A DNA stretch of 64,000 bases from positions 1,776,451 through 1,840,450 of the forward strand of contig NW_020653750.1 of NCBI RefSeq assembly GCF_003589595.1. The letters are read 5' to 3'. Positions 54,726-64,000 of the stretch are shown here, in pieces. Under the pieces are notes generated by a model. That model ran no database searches. It was not told the DNA's origin and worked only from the letters and a program-made list of their open reading frames with translations. Position 1 is the stretch's first letter; each line of letters begins with the position of its first letter. The stretch comes from Hyposmocoma kahamanoa. Taxonomy: Eukaryota; Arthropoda; Insecta; Lepidoptera; Cosmopterigidae. Made by a program: the position numbers and the translations under genes.

Positions 54726-57135
54726 TCATAATATGGTAGTTAAGTATTATTTCGGATGTACTGTGCAAAAATAACAAAGTATTAATAGTTAAAGCCGCTA
54801 AGGCTCCTGACCTTACAAACTGGGTAGCCAACTGCGGAAAGGGCTCGCTGTGCTTCCACGTTGGTAGGAATAACCGTCATTAGTGCGCTATAGGCATACT
54901 GAAAAAATTATGAGCCTTTCCATTTATTATTTTTTTAATTTATTAATCCTCATATATCATAATAGCTCGTTCCTTAGCTGAACTACAAGGTTACTTACTA
55001 ACTGTAAGACTTAGAGAAGTTGATAAATAAGTCTTCAAAATATTTACACTTCGTATAAATTTTATATTTAGTCGCTAAATACACATGCAAGTCTTTAATG
55101 GGACGTACTATCGTTTTAATGATCGATATACTCAAGCTGCATTTAGCTATCTGTGCATTTTCCACCTTCGAACAGTACTTCCACACAACATCAACTCTTG
55201 CAAAGTCTTCATATACATAGACATAAGAGTCTGTGCACACGGCGTATTTTTTACGCAGACACCGCGCGTTAACGCGATTCAAACGCGCCGTTCAACACAT
55301 TTAATCTGCTTATGCGCTATCCAGCAAATAGTAGTTAGTAAGAAACAGTAGGAGTTGCTCTTTGTAAGTACGTAGACATTTATACACAAATTTATCACTT
55401 ACAATAATTATTTCTAATTTTGTAGTTTGAAAGAATCTAAATAATAATAATAAAGCACACACTCTAAATGGGTTTAAAACCATGGATTTTTGTCATACAA
55501 GTACACAGAAGCTGAATATAAAAATATATTTAACTGTACATACAAACCTTTAAAGTTTTTGTTACACTCATTATGGTTACACTATAATTTTAAACCTCAT
55601 AAATGGGATATTTAGAACATAAACCAGACCCCTATTATTGTATATGCAATATTGTGACTTTGTGAAGACGTCTGTCAAGATTAATATTATGTCTGTTTCT
55701 ATTTTTCACAAAAAGTGTTATTCTTCTTAACTTAAATTACGTTTTCATAAAAGTACTGTAGCGCTAGTGTAACTTATAACTCTATAAATACTAATATATT
55801 TTATTAATACGTCAGTATTTAACAAACGTGCGAACAAATACAAATACTTTACAAAAATACGAACTTAAAATCATATGAGTATCTTGATGGTCAATATTTT
55901 TGTGATATCGTCGGGGGTAATGCAAATCCGCGTATATATTATTGGTAAAAGCCTCGTATCTGCGCTAAACCACATTTTACAGTAGACGGATTTAACGTTA
56001 TTACTTGGTTATTTCAATGACTACTACTCTAATTTTTACATTAATTTATGTTATCTATGGACTCATAACAATAGATTTCCGTAAATCACGCTGATTTGTT
56101 GGCTAAGAAATTTACGCGTATTTGATTTGGCCACTAAATAACTGAAATGGAAACTCATAAACCAATGCTACTTACGCGTAAATGTATTATCGCCGACGAT
56201 ATGACTTACGACATTGCACACAAAAATGTATCATTTAGAAATGTCATTGAACGTCTACATGATAACAAATTTACATCAATATTGCCAATATTTAAATTGA
56301 ATTGATTTCAATAATAAAACAATAAATATGCAGTATATGATAAAAATAATAAAGAAATATTTATAATATCCTATTTAAATTTAATTAATTGCCTTAATTA
56401 CAGGTACACTGCGTTGCGTACCACGAAATTCGGCAAAAAAAGTATCGTTAATAGAGCAAATACAAAAATATTTTCGTTGAATAATTACCCTCTTCCTTCT
56501 AAGCAGTTATTTAATTTTCGATGTTCTCGTTCAATTATTGCCCAATTAAATTGTTAAAATTAAATTTATAAATACTTTTTATGCATATATTTCATCCTGT
56601 TGTAATAAATAATATATGATACAATTAGATTCATCACGAACATTCAAAATTATGAATGATTGAAAATTAATTTACCGTATAGAGCGATTATCCGGTTCAC
56701 TAAGCTGAGTTTGTTGTGATTGAATATGATTTAAATTTAACTATTCGTTTATATTTTCATTGGTTTATGATATTTATTTATATGGTGCATGTTTTATGAG
56801 AAACAAAATTTTATTTTTAATATTTTGCGATGGTAAGTGTAAAAAAAATATTTAAAGTAACAGAACATAATTTAGGTAGCAGTTGACAGCGAAAAGCTCA
56901 TAGTAATATCATAGAACACGTCCCAAGCAGAGAGTAAGAGCAAAAAATCACAACACAATTTAATTTAAAAAATGTGATAACAAAGTACGTGACAATCGTA
57001 AATTTTCCAGTTTTTATTTCGTAACACTTTAATGGAAATCCGAGGGGAAAGTTGGGTCTTTTTGCCTGGACATCATAATTACATTCAAATCAGTAGAGAG
57101 GAATAAATTAAGTAGCGTCAGATATAGATACAGAT

Positions 57136-57370
57136 TTTAGTAACAGTAGAACTTCTTGTGAAAGAGTGCGTCCAGGGAAGTACTGCCACCTTACTTTTTC
57201 TGCCGCCGTGTTTTGAAGTGCCCTTACGAGCTGGTGAAACAACAGGCACGTGAGACTTGTCAACTTATGCCTCACGGAGAGAGGCACAGTTTTTTGTGGT
57301 TTAAGGCTCGGAGTGGCACTGCAACTGCTATGGACAGGCGTTCGCTTAACAGCAGTGCAAGACTTAAAAA
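57136..57370 (+). repeat. R1 repeat, diverged plus copy
   Basis: TTTAGTAACAGTAGAACTTC to GGACAGGCGTTCGCTTAACA. It lacks the CAAGCAGTAATG hairpin block and the A-rich tail is degraded. The 102-aa minus ORF is repeat sequence. Confidence 0.8.
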
Positions 57371-57879
57371 CAGATAAATAAAAAGAGGACAAAATTAATT
57401 TGCCTCTTTGATTCAAACCTTGTAGGGGTTCAATTTAATTACCGACACAAATCGCAGCAAACGCTTCTTTGGGCTCGGTTTGGCAAAAATTGGCTGATAA
57501 ATTGCCTTCATTCTGTTTGAAATCTCACAAATTTCACTAACAGTATTTTTCCTGGTAATTAAATTTACTGAATTTAATTTCCCGCTATACAGAGATTGTT
57601 CTTTTAATTCCAAAGATACCCAATTTCTCAAATAATTGTCTTGTTAGTGAACGATTCTTACCAAATTGCTGCACACAAAAGACAGAAAAAATGAGTGATG
57701 TCCGAAATATTTTTTTGCGTCATGTCTACGAAGGCAGCCGTTAAATTCCTCCGGGAACTTTATTTCCGGTGCTGTTGTTATGTGTGATTTTGTATATACT
57801 ATCTTTTATTTACTATTTCTTATGTAATGCTGATTTGTTCTACATGTAAGCACGAGCAATATATGCTTAATTTAATAAT

Positions 57880-58082
57880 AATAACGTACACACTCAACAT
57901 AGCCTCACTAGGGAAACCCTGTGTCGCGGGTGCCATGGACACACACATAGACAACCACATATTACACCCAAACTCACGAGAGAAATAAATGTAGGCCATA
58001 TATATTTCTCCCGGCTCGGGAATCGAACGTGGGACCTCTGCGTGGCAGTCCGGCATGGTAGCCTTTCGGCCATGGAGGCAGT
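57880..58082 (-). repeat. tRNA-derived SINE (family S2), minus copy
   Basis: Minus-strand head GCCTCCATGGCCGAAAGGCT with a B-box-like ACGTTCGATTCCCG. The body matches 40446 and 41278 (CACCCGCGACACAGGGTTTC and the GTGTGTGTCCATGGC block). Confidence 0.75.
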
Positions 58083-58808
58083 ATTTGCTGATAAACTTTT
58101 TACTTATACACTGATTACACACGTGGTGTAATGATAGTGCATTGTTACATATTGTGTCACATTACTTCAATTGCGCGGTACGAGTCACTCGCTCTTAAGG
58201 AAATAAGAAAGTCAAGGTTGTTGATAGACGACGCCTTCGAGATATGCGACTCATTTGTCTATGTTGTGATGTCGCGTCATAGCTGATGTATAACAGCCAT
58301 CCCAAATAGACCTACGTTAACACCTCACGTTCGTAACAGAGTGATAATTTCTGGGGGTCAAAGTTGACTGGTTGTGGGCTCCCCGGTTTCCTCCCCCAAA
58401 TGAGATTGCCGCGCGACATTAAACCGGCCTAATGTAAATTTTCGTCATTACGCTATTGTCTGTTTGTTCGTCTGTGTTCGTGTGGTGTATTGCGTGATTT
58501 CCTTGGGTCAATGAGAAGAATTGCCCGCCCGCCCTCGGGGATAACGTAATAGGAAATTATAGTGAACCCTCAATTTGGTTCCATTTAAGGTTATCATCAT
58601 AAAGATGGGAGTATACGAGTTGGTGGAGTGCCTGCTTTACTTATTGTTTTGTTTTGTTTGTGCTTGATTATACAATACGATATTTTATAAGTACGTGAAT
58701 AAAAGTAAATTATTATATATTATTGTTGTAATTATTCTAGCGACATCGATACGGGACGTACAAGAATTCTAAAAATACCTTGATATTTGTCTTAAAATGA
58801 AGAATGTA

Positions 58809-59000
58809 CCTTCGTAGTCTAATGGTTTGACTTACCGCCACGCAAGTAGGCCGTGTGTTCCAAGTCGGGGTCGCAACTCTGTGTTTCTCTGAATTCATGT
58901 GCAAATATTAATTTGAAATAATTCGTGAGCTTTTCGTGATGAAACCCGCCGGTCGAAGACGTTTACAATCCTCGGAAAACGTGTGAAGTCCTCAACCGAA
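58809..59000 (+). repeat. tRNA-derived SINE (family C), copy 3
   Basis: Head TTCGTAGTCTAATGGTTTGA with a degraded B box GTTCCAAGTCGGG. Body: CTCTGTGTTTCTCTGAATTC, CCGGTCGAAGACGTTTACAA and AAACGTGTGAAGTCCTCAAC, collinear with the copy at 8205. Confidence 0.65.
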
Positions 59001-59348
59001 GACCTTAAACCTCGCCAGAAAGAAGACTATAACAATGAATGAGAAGAATGTAAAAAAATCTACTCTAAATTTTACTTGACGGGTTGGTCTATCTAAAATG
59101 GTTCCTAGGGGAAAATCGCTGCCCGCACTTATTTGAATAAGAATGCCCAAGTTCATAGTCCCCGGGGGCACTTGGACTGGGTTCACCTTGGACATGTCCA
59201 CTACGTAATTAAGGAGGACATTTAGCGTAGTATTTTATACACAGGGGGTACAGCGGGCGTAATCTATTATCTTTTCGGGAAATATCAATTAAGCCTTATG
59301 TCAATTTGTCAATATAAGTACGTCTAGTAGGAAACCTTAATAACCTTT

Positions 59349-59675
59349 TTAGTAGCAGTAGATGTTCTTGTGAAAGATTTAATACAGGGAAGTACTACCA
59401 TCTTACCTATTTTTGCCGCCAAGCAGTAATGTGAGCATTGCTGCGTATTTGGTTTTGAAGGGTAAGGGTGCCGGTGAAATTACAGGCACATGGGACTTTT
59501 CGACTTATGTCTTAGAGTGACAATCGTAGTGGCGGTGCCCCTCAGATCTTTGCGATGTAAAGCTCTGAAATGCACTGCATTGGGTTGGACAGGCGTGTCG
59601 CTTACCACGCATGACTTCACTGAGCAGTACTTCCCTGGGCGAACCCTTTCACAGGGAGCTCTACGGCTGCTAAAA
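59349..59675. repeat. Palindromic R1 pair, 5' ends facing outward
   Basis: A plus copy (59349-59618) runs from TTAGTAGCAGTAGATGTTCT to GGACAGGCGTGTCGCTTACC and loses its A-rich end. It joins directly to the 5'-terminal 53 bp of a minus copy (59622-59675, AGTACTTCCCTGGGCGAACC to CTACGGCTGCTAAAA). The result is an element with ~50-bp terminal inverted repeats that could fold back. The two ORFs over it (106 and 80 aa) are incidental. Confidence 0.75.
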
Positions 59676-61350
59676 ATAAACATTATCATGATGAAAATGA
59701 TAGTCCATAAAATTGACAACATTTTTCTCTCGTTTCATTATAAAAATAATAAAATATTGTACCGTTTAATGTTTCGAATTTTTTTTAATACTGAGACTCT
59801 TGAGAAATAAAAGCAAAACCACTTTATTTTCTGTCGCAAACCTTAACTATGATTTTATTAAACTTTCTCTCCCGTGATAGCGGCCACTTTTCATTGACGA
59901 TAAAGGTCAAAGTCGTAATATAGACTAGGAGAAATCTTTGAAGCAGATTTTAATAAAACTTAGTGATAATTTCTTTGAGCATTTCATGGTAAAAAACTTG
60001 CCATGACTATAAAATATTTAAGTTGTAGTATTTATGTAGATACTTGGTTATGTACAACCAGAGTTGCAATATTTTATTTTGAATATAGTGATGTTTTTAC
60101 TATCATAATATTGATTTGTTTTTTGATTAAAAAACTCCACTAGTGTGTTATTATTATTGATATTAAGATCGAACAAATACAAACATTGTAATTTATATTT
60201 TATTATTTATTTATCACTCATCCATGGGAATTGCAGTCGTATAATATCGATCTAGGGTGCACGTACTATGTGACGTAATAAACCATTTTATATTGTTAGA
60301 CACGGTTCTCCTTTTAATGCTGAAAAGGCATTTTAAGGTCTACGAACATCTCCACGTGAGCGTTATCAACTCTAAATATTCTAAAAATGTTAATGAAAGT
60401 GTTATGTCCCATAAGAAAATAAGACGTAAGAAACCATATAATTTTCCCATTCCAATTTAACCACATTCCTCGTCTCAGGGTTGAAAAGTTGTATTACGTC
60501 TAAAAACATACATGATCGTGAGCGTTATCAACTCTAAATATCCAAAAGATGTTAATAATACATTTTACCATACATTTGAGTGGGTCTTCAATCACTGTGC
60601 GAATGAGTAACGGCGGGGTCCCTCGCGGAAGCAGGTCGATTTGTCAGCGCGACCTCCGGCTGATGAACGCGTTTCGGAATATTATGAGAACACACCTTCA
60701 CATCAGCGGGTTGTCATGACATGCAGGTTTAACATCTAATACATAATATACTTTAACATATAATACACTTAACTATATTAAAAAAAATGTGGTGGAGCTG
60801 TCACGGAGGATGATTGACCCCCGTAATACAGATGACTACAATACCGGCACCCTATGATGGCCGTTTTGACAGATTACAATAGTGAGGTCAAATCTCGTTT
60901 CATCACTGAAAAATATACTTATAATCAAATGCGAGTCGAATCTATAAGTTTTAGATTTATAACTAGTATTGCAAGGGGCAGCTGATTAAAAAGTTTTAAA
61001 CGAAAACAAAACTGTTTGCTTAATATATCGTCAATTCGAAACTCTTTCTTTTGCATAGAGCTTTGACGCGAGTTTGCCGTAGATATATAGTTGTGCTGGC
61101 CACCGATCCTAAAGTGACGATCGTATTAGGATTCATTTTTAAAAATTTCAAAAAACAAACGCCGAGTAGTGTCGTAAAATTTATACATTCCATAAATTTT
61201 AGTGCACGTCACTATTGAGAATAATGTACAGCAATTAGCTCCTTCAACATAGTTATGAATTAATACGAAACTTGATGATCGGACAAATGTCAAAGCGGCC
61301 ATTATGGCGTGCCGGTACTATAGCATAGCAAAGTCAGTGGTCGATTCTGC
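59676..61350. other. Intron gap with a small direct duplication
   Basis: GTGAGCGTTATCAACTCTAA at 60356 recurs at 60517, each followed by a similar ~20 bp (ATGTTAAT). A GC-richer block at about 60605-60690 (GAGTAACGGCGGGGTCCCTC onward) has no exon features. No gene seen. Confidence 0.4.
60117..60182 (-). repeat. Family D repeat, 3' body scrap
   Basis: AAAAAACTCCACTAGTGTGT and TTAAGATCGAACAAATACAA correspond to the minus orientation of the D body and terminus. Confidence 0.5.
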
Positions 61351-61580
61351 CCTCCTTGACTTAATTAACCCATTTGCATTTAGGTAACATTCGATATATT
61401 GTCATCTAAAGTTTTATTGTCACCTAAAAAAAATCAATATTTGCTTAACAATAAAACTGAAAGTAGGTAATGATATTAAAAAGCCGATTAGAGCTCGATA
61501 GAGCTCGTTTCGCAGATCCCAGATATGTTATTAACTCAATTTTTATAAAAATATCGATTACGTTAGTTACGATCAGAATT
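61351..61580 (+). repeat. H-family repeat, copy 2
   Basis: Collinear with 48937-49173: CATTTGCATTTAGGTAAC, TTTTATTGTCACCTAAAAAA, GCTTAACAATAAAACTGAAA, AGATATGTTATTAACTCAAT and ATTACGTTAGTTACG. It has short insertions and deletions between blocks. Confidence 0.6.
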
Positions 61581-62899
61581 ACTTTTTAATTAATCTTCAG
61601 CCATGTCTTATTGCACCTTAATTATTTTAGTTCGAAATTTTGTTATTACGCTTTGATCAATAAATAATGATACTTAAATAAATAATGTTATTAATATAAC
61701 GACAATGTGAAATACGTAGATTATTTTTAGATTAAATACACAAAAAAAGAATATCAATAAATTGTGTTTTGCTATATTAGCGAATTTTAAGGTGAAATAA
61801 GGGTAGAATTAGAATATTTAATAAGCAAATGACTTAAAAAAAAACTAATAATCATATTATGCATATCTGTTGTATCCGCATGCATGTTGATACTCCATCA
61901 TAATTTTATTTGACACGAGATTTATGTGATCCGACCGGAAAAAGAGAACATAAAGCCATCAATATAAAAGCTTGTCGTAAAACGCGTGTACATCCCTGGA
62001 TCTTATGGCTGTAAGAAAATATAAATAAAATTTTTCTTTTGGGTCGCATACGTAGTTAGTTTGCGCGTATTCGCACAAATGCAATTTCAGGAAGGAAATT
62101 GCCTCCCGGGTTTGAAACCCTTACAAAATGGTAGATATGATATTAAATCTGGATGACAGTTATTAGGACCGCGGCGTACTGCTGCCACTCTTGCTAAAAA
62201 AAATCACAATGAAATGAAATTATATTTAACTGACAAATTTTTTTAATCAGGAAAGAAATGAGATTTGTGCGTCTCACTTTATTTGCTTTCGCAAACGTGT
62301 TAAACATTCCTGTATATTTTTTATATGTATAATATACGTACTGTAAACTAATGAAAAATATTTACAAAGCTGCATTTAAATAACAAGTAAGAAAAAAAAA
62401 CTTATAAGAGGGCTACAAAGCAAAATTGATTTAATAGACCAAAAGGTTTAAGATTCCTTTCAAATATTTGACCATCTATAACTTTAGGAAATAATGAAAG
62501 AATATTAAAATGAAGCTTGTTCTTTATTCCGGAAACGTGTTTAGACCAGATCAAAAAATAACAGATGTTCCTGATCAGAGGCTCGTTTCTTTCGTTTCGA
62601 AGAATTGAAAGAAATACGCCCACGGCAGGGGCTCCGCAAAATACAAAGAAAATTTATTTTATAAATGCCAACGTAACTCGCACTCGCCCTTTTGTACAGG
62701 TATAACAATAAAGACGTTTTTTTCTTTTCTTTTACAGACACCTTAATACTCTTTTAGGAGTTTTACGTACTCACTTGAAAAGGGAAAAATGTTTATCAAC
62801 TTTTCAGATAAGATGAAACTTTATTGCTTACCGAAATTGCTTGGTATATAACACACGAAATACCTAATGCAATTTTGTGAAGATATACTTGACATGTTT
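61581..62899. other. No gene or repeat recognised
   Basis: AT-rich intronic DNA. A pyrimidine tract with AG (TTTTTTCTTTTCTTTTACAG, ending at about 62738) looks like a splice acceptor. The sequence after it (ACACCTTAATACTC) meets stops quickly and lacks the expected I-BAR motif. Confidence 0.4.
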
Positions 62900-63180
62900 A
62901 CGTAGTTGTTCAAAAATCTTTCACTAGATGTCACTAGCGGCTACAAATGCCGAAAAGTCGATACAAAGATCTATAACAATAAACACAGGAGAATTTCGCC
63001 GACTCGGTAACTGGACCCGTGCCTCAGATGGTTAGAGCAATGCAACGGAGCAGCATGGACGTGGGTTCAAGTCCCACCGGTTAGACAAAATTTTTTTCTG
63101 TGAGTTCAACCTTCGTATTTGTCTTCGTATTCGTATAACAAAACCAGTGGAGTTAATTCACAAATAAACTTAATAAATAT
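62900..63180 (+). repeat. Family D repeat, long copy
   Basis: Upstream blocks TCACTAGATGTCACTAGCGG and TACAAAGATCTATAACAATA precede the tRNA-like core CCTCAGATGGTTAGAGCAAT with B box GGGTTCAAGTCCC. The body is CTTCGTATTTGTCTTCG, with terminus CCAGTGGAGTTAATTCACAA. It is collinear with 8830-9096. Confidence 0.7.
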
Positions 63181-64000
63181 ATGTTCACATAGCTTTAGTG
63201 CAATGGCAAAGGCTGTAGGCATCATTGTAATTCTCTGCGCGTCGAGTTAAGCTGAACCTACATTTAAGTATTGTATATCTGTAAGTCTGTTGGAATATGT
63301 AATAATGTCTAAGTTTGGTAAACAGAACTATAACACGGGGTTTTGTTTAAAATAACAACAATTCAAATTCAAAATATGCTTAATTTAATACATTTTTATC
63401 AGCGGCGGGCTGTCGCGAGTTGCAAACAAACGTAAATTATGCTCCTCAATCCGCTTAGCGTTTGACACAGCGCTTTATAATCTTGTTAATTTAGTGCTGT
63501 TTACAATTCTTCAATTAAAAGCACTCGCTTCTGAAATTTGTAAACATATTTGATCACAATGTAATAACGAACATTTTAATTTCATTTCTTGCAATCAAAG
63601 TAGATACGGCATTTGAAGAGATGCAGACTTTGGGCCATTTACGATGTTATTGAATTACAATATTACGAGCAAACATGTGCCATCAAATCTAATGTCTGTA
63701 TGTGTTTAGGGAAGGCAACAGCGCAGCGCGCAACTGTGTCGTTTAGCTAATAAGGGCAACTGAGCCGTTTTCATATTTGCACAAATTACATTTAATGCTT
63801 ATTACTCCGCGAGTGTGATGTTAATATTCATAAAAACGAGCGTCACAAACGCCAAAGTAAGCCACATTTTACATTTTATTTGTATTGCTCGTCTATTTAC
63901 AATCAGAGCAATGCAAAAGTAAAGTGAACTTCAATTTCCGACCTTCTTGTTTCGTAAAGGTTCTTTCAAATACATTTAGTGTCCTCACCATCAACTGAAG
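63181..64000. other. No gene or repeat recognised
   Basis: Intronic or intergenic end of the window. 63400-63480 and 63650-63760 are more balanced in composition, with no exon seen. Confidence 0.4.

Larger units (their letters stand above)
51417..58808. other. Long downstream intron, repeat-free parts, first section
   Basis: 51417-53556, 53753-54417, 54726-57135, 57371-57879 and 58083-58808 hold no exon I can support. The 75-aa minus ORF at 52482-52709 has a hydrophobic run but no flanking splice sites. A GC-richer scrap at about 54800-54890 (GGCTCCTGACCTTACAAACT onward) may be a LINE fragment. 55790-56850 is extremely AT-rich. Confidence 0.4.

Noticed and set aside
62719..62760. Strong acceptor-like tract as the next I-BAR exon
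   Set aside because: The sequence after the AG meets stops and lacks any FNPGAR-like motif.
1..64000. CRISPR array, operon, rRNA or viral genome
   Set aside because: No regularly spaced identical repeats, no ribosomal RNA-like blocks, no dense same-strand genes and no viral structural or replicase domains were seen.

Overview
This 64-kb window is AT-rich, repeat-laden, intron-type eukaryotic DNA. It most likely comes from a moth or butterfly (Lepidoptera). The pointers are tRNA-derived SINEs with a body ending like the common lepidopteran 'GTGGACTATGGCC' type, a single-ORF LINE whose 3' tail and reverse transcriptase look like the lepidopteran type, Jockey-like LINE remains ending in a TGACTTTGACTTTGAC tail, and a 'TATTATAAATGCGAAAG ... 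GACGAAGTAGCGGGC' repeat. There are no bacterial-style operons, and nearly all short ORFs are chance or lie inside repeats.

The only host coding sequence I can support is at 51372-51416 (+). It is a 15-codon first coding exon, METEELTKLVDGIYK, between a good splice acceptor (51191-51194) with its leader and a good donor (51417). It resembles the start of IRSp53/BAIAP2-type I-BAR proteins. A plausible initiator and noncoding first exon lies at 48353-48392. The next exon is not visible, so 51417-64000 reads as a long intron. A weaker candidate first exon with a signal-anchor-like N-terminus lies on the minus strand at 47612-47803. A TATA box with a noncoding exon-like segment lies at 26751-26915.

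Layout. 1-18.5 kb: intergenic DNA with many short repeats (about seven copies of the ~300-bp family called R1 here, SINEs, and foldback MITEs at 13.3, 15.0 and 17.0 kb). 18.5-22.5 kb: an intact, apparently young LINE with endonuclease and reverse transcriptase, inserted into a 142-bp tandem duplication. 22.5-31 kb: more R1 copies, a near-perfect 38-bp hairpin at 24.6 kb and the promoter-like region at 26.3-26.9 kb. 31.3-32.6 kb: a decayed Jockey-like reverse transcriptase interrupted by a MITE. 33-47 kb: repeats and unassigned DNA. 48-64 kb: the candidate I-BAR gene 5' end and its intron, with further repeats.

The mobile DNA forms one ecosystem. The intact LINE supplies endonuclease and RT. 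R1 copies end in a tail that resembles the LINE tail and are mostly full length, so R1 may be a SINE moved by this or a related LINE. Several foldback families (F, G, E, and the MITEs at 13.3 and 17.0 kb) have inverted arms and no coding capacity. All family letters are local labels; I could not search any database.
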